The notes beneath the pieces are model-generated. The model was not told the DNA's origin and did not search any database. It was given only the letters and a program-made list of their open reading frames with translations. DNA of 64,000 nt from Aquamicrobium sp. (GTDB lineage Bacteria; Pseudomonadota; Alphaproteobacteria; Rhizobiales; Rhizobiaceae). This document shows, piece after piece, positions 32,175-39,468 of the stretch (positions are counted from its first letter, which is position 1; every line of letters starts with the position of its first letter). The translations under genes were made by a program, and so were the position numbers. The stretch is from the NCBI RefSeq assembly GCF_023954335.1, contig NZ_JAMLIE010000001.1, positions 1,550,001-1,614,000 on the forward strand, read 5' to 3'.

Positions 32175-33188
32175 ATGGACCGCCGCATGGATTACGAGAC
32201 GCTTGACGACGCGCTCATCCCCCACCGCCACAGCGGCAAGCCGATCATGCGTATCGGCGTGCGGGCGCAGTTCTACTTCCCGAACGGCCCGGAGCCGCGG
32301 GTGCGGACCTCGGCAGTCGATGCGCTCGCCGCCTATGCAAGGCTCGCCGGCCCGCATGTCACGCGCATCCTGCCGAACGACTCGAAACGTCTTTCGGCTC
32401 TCGCCAAGGCGGATTTTCCGGAAAGGCAACGCAGGCAGGCGACCGAAGCCGAGGCGGTCAAGGCGTTCGGCATCACGATCTGCGAGGACCGGGAGATTCC
32501 TCTTTGGCATGGCGTGGCGCAACTGGTCGGAGACTACGCGCCGGACTGGCTGTCGTATTTCCATGCGGTGGTGCCCGCTTCGTTCATGAAGGAAGACCCG
32601 GACCGCTATGTCGCGGCGGTTGTGGAATGGGCCTCGATCGTGAAGCCAGATTACGGCTCGGCCGGCTTCGCCCTCATCGCGGAACCGGGGATGGAGCTTC
32701 AGTGGCCCGACGAAAGCTGGCCGATCCTATCGCGCTTCTGCGGGCTCGACTTTCCCGGCGCCTTCAACCTGAGCAGGAAGCCCGGCCGCATCCAGGCCGT
32801 GAACTGGCTGACCGTCCTCGGCGACGCCGCGCTCACCGCCATCGGCGGGCGCGAGCGGCTGGAGGCGCGCCTTGCGCGGGCATGGGTGGACATCGCGCCG
32901 GCCGCGCCCGGCTTTGCCCTTCACGATTTCGACGGCGGCGTCGTCATCCGCGCGGGGGGCTATCCGCAGATGGGCGATCTTCAGGAGGAAGGCGTCCCCG
33001 AAACCTATCATGCCGTCAGCGCCGCCTTGCGCCCGATCGTCTTCACCGGATATCGGGACCGGCCGGGCGACCTGATCAAGCTGCCCGCAAGGCTAGATCG
33101 TCACAGCGAAACGCTGAACTGGATCTTTCGCTTCGACAGGGACGGCCGCCCCGAACCAGCCGCGGAGCCGGCACCGGAGGCCACATGA
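32175..33188 (+). CDS. DUF3396 (type VI immunity family) protein
   Basis: A 337-residue cytoplasmic protein of the DUF3396 family, whose members occur beside type VI effector genes and are thought to be immunity proteins. Features seen: IGVRAQFYFPNG near the N-terminus, AVVEWASIVKPDYGSAGFAL, GLDFPGAFNLSRKPG, and NWLTVLGDAALTAIGG. No effector gene is next to it, so it looks like an orphan. A second initiator (MDYETLDD) lies four codons in. It overlaps a 32-residue frame at 33185. Confidence 0.85.
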   Translation: MDRRMDYETLDDALIPHRHSGKPIMRIGVRAQFYFPNGPEPRVRTSAVDALAAYARLAGPHVTRILPNDSKRLSALAKADFPERQRRQATEAEAVKAFGITICEDREIPLWHGVAQLVGDYAPDWLSYFHAVVPASFMKEDPDRYVAAVVEWASIVKPDYGSAGFALIAEPGMELQWPDESWPILSRFCGLDFPGAFNLSRKPGRIQAVNWLTVLGDAALTAIGGRERLEARLARAWVDIAPAAPGFALHDFDGGVVIRAGGYPQMGDLQEEGVPETYHAVSAALRPIVFTGYRDRPGDLIKLPARLDRHSETLNWIFRFDRDGRPEPAAEPAPEAT

Positions 33189-33283
33189 CCGGTTTCTTCA
33201 GGGTGATCGGCGGCTTCACCGTCGAGCATTGGCCGACGGCAATTCTCGGCGTGCCGATCCTGCCGATCGGCGTCTGGACGTAA
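33185..33283 (+). CDS. Possible 32-residue coupled peptide
   Basis: An ATGA overlap with the DUF3396 stop opens a short frame (TGFFRVIGGFTVEHWP...) ending TAA at 33281-33283. The start looks like the N-terminus of a larger protein that has lost its remainder, or a tiny coupled peptide. The evidence is only the overlap and the lack of other coding in the gap. Confidence 0.35.
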   Translation: MTGFFRVIGGFTVEHWPTAILGVPILPIGVWT

Positions 33284-33311
33284 TACAAGACCTGAGGAAG
33301 ACCCGATCCCA

Positions 33312-33686
33312 ATGAACACGCTTTTCGCCATCAAAGGCTCCATTATTGCCGGCTTCGTCGTCGCGGCCCTCGGCCTGTTCAGCATGGGCATGCTGGGCGT
33401 CGGACTCTATTACGCCTGCTATCCGCTCCTTGCGCCCCTCTACGGAAATCTGAACGACTGGAGCGGCGATGATGTCTGGCCCGCGACGATCTGGGCCGGC
33501 ATGCTATGGGCGATCTGGTTCCCTGTCGCCGGCCTTGTCGATCTCAGGTGGAAGCGGGCCGGACAATCGAGTGTCCTGCGCGTCCTCTCCTGGCTTGCCA
33601 TCCTGTGGGTGGGGGCCAGCCTCGTCTGGCTCTACGTCGCATCGACAAGTTCATACATTCGCTTCCCGACATCGGGGGGCATGTGA
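33312..33686 (+). CDS. Small integral membrane protein
   Basis: A 124-residue protein with about three membrane spans (SIIAGFVVAALGLFSMGMLG; DVWPATIWAGMLWAIWFPVAG; VLSWLAILWVGASLVWLYVA). It has an upstream GAGGAAG. It belongs to the rightward cargo group after DUF3396. No family is recognised. Confidence 0.6.
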   Translation: MNTLFAIKGSIIAGFVVAALGLFSMGMLGVGLYYACYPLLAPLYGNLNDWSGDDVWPATIWAGMLWAIWFPVAGLVDLRWKRAGQSSVLRVLSWLAILWVGASLVWLYVASTSSYIRFPTSGGM

Positions 33687-33732
33687 AGGATTTGCAACGT
33701 GGAAACGGCAATGCCCGCATCCGCGCCACGGA

Positions 33733-34179
33733 ATGAGACGAATGAAACCAGTGCTGTTTTTTCTTGTCATCCTCGCGCTTTTCCCGGCGTCCAGCGAAGC
33801 CGGGCCCGTCGACCTCGGCCTGATGTGCCGCGCCGATGCCAAATCGACGGTCCATTGGTCCAGCGCTATCGCCTATGGTGTCGAGGTGCCGCCGCCACAG
33901 GTTACGGGAACGCACCCGCTGGCCGAGGCCGATCTGTTCGGCCTCGACATTGACGATGCCGAGCGGCTTGGCCTTCTGACCTCGGATGCGAGCGGGGCGT
34001 TGCATCACCGGCGCTGTTCGACAGTGCTCTGCACCGTTGACGATGCGCGCAAGACGCTGGCCATCTGTGCCGACAAGGCAGGCTGCAAGATCGTCGGCGC
34101 GGTCCGGCTGCGGACCTTCTACCCACTCTATCTGGCCGACACGGAGGGCGAGCATGTCTGCGCTCAGCGTTGGAAGTGA
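33733..34179 (+). CDS. Secreted or periplasmic hypothetical protein
   Basis: A 148-residue protein with a clear signal peptide (MKPVLFFLVILALFPASSEA; start at 33733 or 33742). The mature part has several cysteines (LMCRADA, RCSTVLCTVDD, CADKAGCK, HVCAQRW), which fits disulfide bonding in the periplasm. A periplasmic immunity role is plausible from the neighbours but not shown. Confidence 0.65.
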   Translation: MRRMKPVLFFLVILALFPASSEAGPVDLGLMCRADAKSTVHWSSAIAYGVEVPPPQVTGTHPLAEADLFGLDIDDAERLGLLTSDASGALHHRRCSTVLCTVDDARKTLAICADKAGCKIVGAVRLRTFYPLYLADTEGEHVCAQRWK

Positions 34180-34297
34180 TTTGCGCAATATGGTCGGCCG
34201 GTTCGGCTAAGGGCGGGTCGCCTCGGAGAGCTTTCCTTGTTCGCGGAAATCCTAAAACCTCCACCAGATCGGCAGTCCCCAGAAAATCAGGCGGTTT

Positions 34298-34353
34298 CGT
34301 GTCGCAAGTGTTTGTCGCAGGTCGCGAACGACACGCGACACGATATGCGACAA
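34298..34353. repeat. Interleaved TGTCGC/GCGACA inverted repeats
   Basis: TGTCGC occurs at 34300 and 34313 and GCGACA at 34335 and 34347. They form two interleaved 8-bp dyads: CGTGTCGC with GCGACACG (34298-34305/34335-34342), and TTGTCGCA with TGCGACAA (34312-34319/34346-34353). A TCGCGA palindrome is near the centre. It lies in the 199-bp gap before the traA 3' end. It may be a protein-binding site, a recombination site or a terminator-like structure. Confidence 0.6.
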
Positions 34354-34378
34354 GGGGGCGGTGGCTAACAGGACGGTT

Positions 34379-37366
34379 TTACAACCCGATGCCCCTTCCC
34401 CTGCCGAGGCCGTGACTGAGGGCGAGTTGCCGACCGAGCCTCATGCCTGAGTCGAAATCCATGTCGATGCCGAGTTGCTTCTTGCGACCTTCGAGCAGGG
34501 ATTCCATCTGGGGATCGCGCTCAAGGCTCATTGCCATGTTGCCCATCTCGGCGCGGGCGGCCTTGTAGCCGGAATAGTTGCCCGCCGCATATTGGCGGTC
34601 GCCGGTCTGCCTGAGGTCGCGAAAACGTTCCACGAAGCGGTCGGCGCGCAGATCGGGGTTCTGGCGCATTTCGGTTTCCAGTTGCAGGGCGCGTCTGGCG
34701 GGCAAGGCGCGGTCGGCATCACCTGAAGCGACATCGGCGGCGAATCCGGGATTCCGTTTATAGACGGCCTCGGCGTCGCGGGAGCCATGAGGGCGCATAT
34801 CGTCAAATCCGGCGCGGGCCTCATGCAGTTCCTGCACCTGCTCGGGCGTCGCCGAGATACCCCGGTCCTGCGCCTTGAAGACCGCATCCACGGCACGGGC
34901 ATGACGGACAAAGGCCCGGCCACGGGCGCGGCGCAACGCGGCCTCGGGGTCTTCCCCGATCTGCCGCTCCACCACCGGCTTTCCGGTCCTTTCCCTTTCC
35001 GGTCGTCTCACACCATCAGCGCCAGGCGCGGCGTCACCGGGCTGGCGCAGACCGTCCAGCATCCCATCGACAGCATCGCGCAGCCGCTCCGGCATCAGCC
35101 TGCGCATGATCTGGGCGACACGGGCGCGGAAGGTGATGCCGCGCCGTTCGGCATAGTCCTGGGCCGGGTCGATCTGTTCGTAATCCGTCGCCATGTCTTT
35201 GGCCCGGTCACGCGACAGGGTGTTGATGAGTTTATCCTGACTGGTGAAGTCGTCGCGGCCATAGTGCAGGTCCATGCCGTCGCGGTGGCGCGACAGGGCG
35301 ACATAGCTGCCATGGGCGTCCATGCCCGGTGTCGCCAGAACATGGGTGCGATCTACCGTCATGCCCTGCGCCTTATGGATTGTCGCAGCGTAACCATGGT
35401 CGATGCGGTCGTAGTCTTTCAGATCAAAAGAGATGCCGCGTCCGTCATCGGTCTGCACGGTCATGCTCTCCGAGCTGACCTGTTCGATGGTGCCGAGCGT
35501 GCCGTTCTTGACGCCAAGGCCGCGCTCGTTTTGCAGAAACATGACGCGATCCCCGCTGGCAAAATTCCGGTCGCCGCGCTCGACGGTCACGCGCACATCC
35601 TCGCCCAGATCACCCGCCGTCCGCATACGGTCACGGGCCGCCTCGTTGAGTTCGCGCACCTCGGCGTTGGTGTGGGTGAGAATGATGCGGCTCGCGTCCG
35701 GCGATGCCTGCCGGTCGCGGCCCCAGCGGTCGATCAGATCGCCGCGCGCCTGCTCGCGGGTCTCGGCGGCATGCATCATGCCGTGACGGTCATAGGCGGC
35801 GATGGCATTGCCGGTCCTGCCGGTCGCCAGATCGCGAGTCGCGTCCCGCTGCCAGTCCTCGCGCTGGCGGCGCACCTCGCCGATTTCCGCACCGCCATGA
35901 CGTTCATGGATCGAACGGAACGCGGCGCCCGCCTCAATGGATTGCAACTGCTGCGGATCGCCGACCAGCACCACCTTGGCACCGGCTTCCGCCGCATGGG
36001 AAAGCACGCGCTCCAATTGCCGCGTGCCGACCATGCCCGCCTCGTCGATGACCAGCACATCGCGGGACGTCAGCATGTCGTGGCCCTGTCCCCAGCCATG
36101 TTCCATGCTGGCGATGGTGCGGGACGCAATGCCCGATCCGCCTTCAAGGTTTTCAGCCGCGATGCCTGACAGGGCAACACCGCAAACCTCAAAGCCTGCC
36201 GCCTCCCATGCCTCGCGGGCGACGCCGAGCATGGCGCTCTTTCCCGTCCCGGCATAGCCGACGACGATGCCAAGATCGCGCCCGTCCGTGACATGCGCCA
36301 GCGCGTCGGCCTGCTCGCCGGAAAGAACAAGGCCGCGTTGTTCAGCGCGCGCCAATGCCATGTCGCGATGCGTATCGTTCACCTCGTGACGTTCCTTCAC
36401 GGCCATCATCTCGGCAGCACGGTGAAGGCGCTGTTCCGCCTCGATCATGTTGCGGGTGGTGAAGCGATCCTCGCCGCGCCCGTCCTGCCCGAGTTCGACC
36501 AGATCGGGCGAGCCGCGCATTGCGCCCATGACCTCGTTGAACTGCTCGATCCCGTCGCTGTGCCGGTGCGCGAACTTCGCCATGTCGCGCCGCGTGAAGG
36601 TCGATTGCTGCTGTGTGATCGCGTCCAGCGCTACCGATGGATCGGCGATGATCCGCGCGCCGTTGTTGCGGGCGATCTCACGGTGCATGTCGGCGCGGTC
36701 GGCGGCCTCAATGCCTTCGCCCTCGATGCGTTGCGCGGGTGCCCCGATCTGGCTTTGCGGCTCAAGCCCGATGCCCTGGGCCTCAAGGCTGCGATGGTCA
36801 ATGCGGGCGTCAATGTCGAGTTCGGCAAGGCGCTCGTTGACATGTTCGGCCCAGCGTTCGCGCCAGCGCTCCACCATCTCCGTGCGGTTCCAGTCCCGCA
36901 CTTTTGGGCCGAAACCGTTCTCGTCCACGCTGCGCATGGTCAGCATGACATGGGCATGAGGTTTGGGGCTTCCGTCCTCGGCCATGTCCCAATGCACGTT
37001 CACATCGGCGATCATGCCCTGATCGACAAATTCGGCTTGGGCGAAATCGCGGGCAAGTTCGATGCCTTGCGCCTGTGTCATCTCGCGCGGAATGGCGAAC
37101 TCCACCTCGCGGGCGAGCTGGGCGTCCTTGCGTACCTCGAACGCCTCGACATCGTTCCAGAGCCGTTCGCGGTCGCCAAGATGCTCCGGTGCTCCTTCCG
37201 GCAACATGATCTCGGAATGGACGACGCCGCGCTTGTTGGAAAAGTCCTGCACGCGGTCGATACGCTCGTCGCGCATCCGCGAGGCCGAGCGGTAGGCGGC
37301 GGACGCCACCGCGCTCGACCCGGCCTTGCGGCCAATGACCTTGACGTGAAGATGATAGATCGCCAT
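34379..37366 (-). CDS. traA: Ti-type relaxase-helicase TraA (MOBQ)
   Basis: A 995-residue mobilisation protein. The N-terminal relaxase domain (AIYHLHVKVIGRKAG; AAYRSASRM with a candidate catalytic Tyr; the histidine motif PKPHAHVMLT) nicks oriT. The helicase domain has Walker A GYAGTGKSAM and Walker B VLVIDEAGMVG, then later RecD-like motifs (YAATIHKAQGMTVD). The ATG at 37366 gives the conserved start AIYHLHVK; longer frames run into oriT. It is divergent from traC-traD across the oriT, exactly as on Ti plasmids. No traG coupling protein or mating-pore genes are present. Confidence 0.95.
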   Translation of the reverse strand: MAIYHLHVKVIGRKAGSSAVASAAYRSASRMRDERIDRVQDFSNKRGVVHSEIMLPEGAPEHLGDRERLWNDVEAFEVRKDAQLAREVEFAIPREMTQAQGIELARDFAQAEFVDQGMIADVNVHWDMAEDGSPKPHAHVMLTMRSVDENGFGPKVRDWNRTEMVERWRERWAEHVNERLAELDIDARIDHRSLEAQGIGLEPQSQIGAPAQRIEGEGIEAADRADMHREIARNNGARIIADPSVALDAITQQQSTFTRRDMAKFAHRHSDGIEQFNEVMGAMRGSPDLVELGQDGRGEDRFTTRNMIEAEQRLHRAAEMMAVKERHEVNDTHRDMALARAEQRGLVLSGEQADALAHVTDGRDLGIVVGYAGTGKSAMLGVAREAWEAAGFEVCGVALSGIAAENLEGGSGIASRTIASMEHGWGQGHDMLTSRDVLVIDEAGMVGTRQLERVLSHAAEAGAKVVLVGDPQQLQSIEAGAAFRSIHERHGGAEIGEVRRQREDWQRDATRDLATGRTGNAIAAYDRHGMMHAAETREQARGDLIDRWGRDRQASPDASRIILTHTNAEVRELNEAARDRMRTAGDLGEDVRVTVERGDRNFASGDRVMFLQNERGLGVKNGTLGTIEQVSSESMTVQTDDGRGISFDLKDYDRIDHGYAATIHKAQGMTVDRTHVLATPGMDAHGSYVALSRHRDGMDLHYGRDDFTSQDKLINTLSRDRAKDMATDYEQIDPAQDYAERRGITFRARVAQIMRRLMPERLRDAVDGMLDGLRQPGDAAPGADGVRRPERERTGKPVVERQIGEDPEAALRRARGRAFVRHARAVDAVFKAQDRGISATPEQVQELHEARAGFDDMRPHGSRDAEAVYKRNPGFAADVASGDADRALPARRALQLETEMRQNPDLRADRFVERFRDLRQTGDRQYAAGNYSGYKAARAEMGNMAMSLERDPQMESLLEGRKKQLGIDMDFDSGMRLGRQLALSHGLGRGRGIGL

Positions 37367-37395
37367 CGCGATCAAGCATTGGCACGGCCAAGCGC

Positions 37396-37424
37396 ACGTC
37401 GGAACGACGTATAAGCGCGCCCTC
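37396..37424 (+). other. oriT: Origin of transfer (oriT) of the RSF1010/Ti type
   Basis: An inverted repeat ACGTCG-GAA-CGACGT (37396-37410) is followed directly by ATAAGCGCGCCCTC (37411-37424). This matches the known arrangement of MOBQ/RSF1010-type nic regions: a hairpin arm, then TAA..GCGCCCT. It sits in the traA-traC intergenic region, as in Ti plasmids. The relaxase TraA should nick within the GCGCCCT part. Confidence 0.88.
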
Positions 37425-37525
37425 CCTCGAAAAAATCTCGGGATGGACCGGGCCGTGCCACACCGTCCCGGCAACATAGAAGCAATCCGCAACGCGCTCA
37501 ACTATTATCGCTGCATCAACAGCTT

Positions 37526-37864
37526 ATGGAGGACGCAATGCGCAAGCCGCGGGACTTTGATGCGGAATTGAAGGCCCTGGAAGACAAGGCGCGTGAACTG
37601 AAACAGCGCAAGGTTCAGCAGCTTGGCGAACTGGTCATCGCCGCCGGGGCGGACGGCCTCACCGCCGACGAACTGGCTGGGGCGCTGGTCGTGCTGGCCG
37701 AAACGACCGATGCCGGAAAGAGGGAGGCATGGGCGAAGCGCGGCGCGGCATTCTTTCAAGGGCGGTCGCGGCGATCTGCGTCAGCGTCTGACCGCAACAC
37801 TGACGGCGCTCAATCGCAACCGGGCAGCGCGCAACCGGCATCAGGCGGCACGGGCGCGCAATGA
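37526..37864 (+). CDS. traC: Conjugal transfer protein TraC
   Basis: A 112-residue protein with an N-terminal coiled coil (DFDAELKALEDKARELKQRK) followed by QLGELVIAAGADGLTADELAGAL, the Ti TraC pattern. TraC proteins help assemble the relaxosome at oriT. The Ser/Gln-rich C-terminus is low complexity. traD starts 1 bp after its stop. Confidence 0.85.
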   Translation: MEDAMRKPRDFDAELKALEDKARELKQRKVQQLGELVIAAGADGLTADELAGALVVLAETTDAGKREAWAKRGAAFFQGRSRRSASASDRNTDGAQSQPGSAQPASGGTGAQ

Positions 37865-37865
37865 C

Positions 37866-38132
37866 ATGCGAACATGGCAGGTCGAACGCCGCAAGCGCAC
37901 CCGGCATCTCATCGAACTGGGCGGTCTCATTTTCAAAGCGGGCATCGTGGACCTGACCGGCGACGACCGCGCGACCATTCTTGGCGCGCTCATCTGGATG
38001 GCCGACAAGCTCCGAAGCGATGAGCGCGACAAAGCAATCGCGCTCTGGGCCGAAAAGGGAAAGAGCGCGTTCGAGGCGGAACACTCAGCAGGCGCACACA
38101 ACAAGCCACAGCCACAGCTGGATGGGGCGTGA
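37866..38132 (+). CDS. traD: Conjugal transfer protein TraD (Ti-type)
   Basis: An 88-residue protein with the Ti-type TraD core (RTRHLIELGGLIFKAGIVDL, TGDDRATILGALIWMADKL). It follows traC by 1 bp. In Ti plasmids traG comes next; here the operon ends and no traG is present. The small TraD works with TraA and TraC in DNA processing. Confidence 0.87.
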   Translation: MRTWQVERRKRTRHLIELGGLIFKAGIVDLTGDDRATILGALIWMADKLRSDERDKAIALWAEKGKSAFEAEHSAGAHNKPQPQLDGA

Positions 38133-38351
38133 CCGATGGCGGGCGGCGCGGAGACCCGTTCGGCCCGCTCGATATTTTGACTCTGGCCCTCCTACTGAGG
38201 CTCCCGGAGAACGGCCCGGTCAATATCGCCCAGCTTCATTGACACACGATCCTACTCTGGCACATCAATGCCGTCGGGGGGTGGTTACATTATCAACGCC
38301 CCGTCAATCCTTGGCCTGTCTTGCAAGATCGGGGCATGCCGAGTGAGGCTA

Positions 38352-39464
38352 CTACTTCAGGAAGGCGCGGAACCTCTGCAGCGCCAGCCAGAACAGCGCC
38401 GTTCCGATCACCGCCAGCGCGAGGAACTGCGGCCAGACGACATCGAATCCGGCACCGCGGAACAGGATGGCCTGCGACAGGATGATGAAATGCGTGTTAG
38501 GTGCGGCCAACATGATGATCTGGATGATTTCAGGCATGGATTCGCGCGGCGTCATGGCGCCTGACAGCACCTGTAACGGCAGCAGCACGAGCATCATCAG
38601 CAGCGCGAACTGAGGCATGGTCCCGGCCACGGTGGCCATGAATATCCCCAGCGAGGTCATCGCGAACATCATCAGAACCGCTCCGCCCAGGAACAGCGGC
38701 ACCGAGCCCTGCACCGGCACCGCCATCAGCGTCTGAACCACGACTATCAGGGAGAAGGCCGAACCGAGCAGAACGACAAAACCCATCGACCAGATCTTGG
38801 ACAGCATGATCTCGGTCGCAGTCACCGGCATGACCAGCAGATGCTCGACCGTGCCGTGTTCCTTTTCCCGGATCAGCGCCGCGCCGGTCAGGATCAGCGA
38901 CAGCATGGTGATCGACTGGATCACGCTGGAAATCGCTCCGAACCAGCTGGGATCGAGCGCGGGGTTGTAGCGGGCGCGCAGGGCCAACCCAACCGGCAGG
39001 ACGGCCTCTGCCCGATGCCCCGCCACATATTCCGAAACCTCGCTGGAAACGATCTGGCTGACGTAGCCGCCCCCGGTAAAAGCCTGGCTCATCCGGGTAG
39101 CATCGACGCTGAGCTGGATTTCCGGTGACTTGCCGGCCAGCACGTCGCGTTCGAAGTCCGGGGGGATATCCAGTGCGAAAGTATCAAGGCCGGCATCCAT
39201 TCGCCTGTCGACTTCGGCAGCCGTGATCAGGTTCGGGGGAACGAAATACGGCGGATAGAAGGCCGAAGTGATCCGCGAGGACAGCTGCGACTGATCCTCG
39301 TCAACGATCGAGATCGCCGCCTTGCTCAACGCGTCGGGTCGGGAGTTGGCCGACGTCCATACCGAAAGACTGAAGGAATAGGCAATCAGGATCAGCATGA
39401 TCCAGTCCCGAGCAAGGCCGCGCAGTTCCTTGGTTCCGAGGTTCCAGACGTTCTTCAGATCCAT
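38352..39464 (-). CDS. yhhJ: ABC-2 type permease (YhhJ-like)
   Basis: A 370-residue ABC-2 permease. It has one N-terminal membrane span (WIMLILIAYSFSLSVW), a large periplasmic domain (residues 45-175) and five C-terminal spans from about 180. The LIREKEHGTVEHLLVMPVT motif is typical of ABC-2 exporters. It is the last gene of the HlyD-RbbA-YhhJ operon and lies 4 bp after rbbA. It probably pairs with the RbbA permease half to export a hydrophobic compound. Confidence 0.92.
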   Translation of the reverse strand: MDLKNVWNLGTKELRGLARDWIMLILIAYSFSLSVWTSANSRPDALSKAAISIVDEDQSQLSSRITSAFYPPYFVPPNLITAAEVDRRMDAGLDTFALDIPPDFERDVLAGKSPEIQLSVDATRMSQAFTGGGYVSQIVSSEVSEYVAGHRAEAVLPVGLALRARYNPALDPSWFGAISSVIQSITMLSLILTGAALIREKEHGTVEHLLVMPVTATEIMLSKIWSMGFVVLLGSAFSLIVVVQTLMAVPVQGSVPLFLGGAVLMMFAMTSLGIFMATVAGTMPQFALLMMLVLLPLQVLSGAMTPRESMPEIIQIIMLAAPNTHFIILSQAILFRGAGFDVVWPQFLALAVIGTALFWLALQRFRAFLK

Positions 39465-39468
39465 GACC

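Noticed and set aside
34787..36169. Long + strand frame opposite traA
   Set aside because: Antisense shadow; TraA on the minus strand shows relaxase and helicase motifs in order.
38133..38351. Searched for the far att site of the second element or a traG start
   Set aside because: No repeat of the tRNA 3' end and no TraG-like reading frame was visible.
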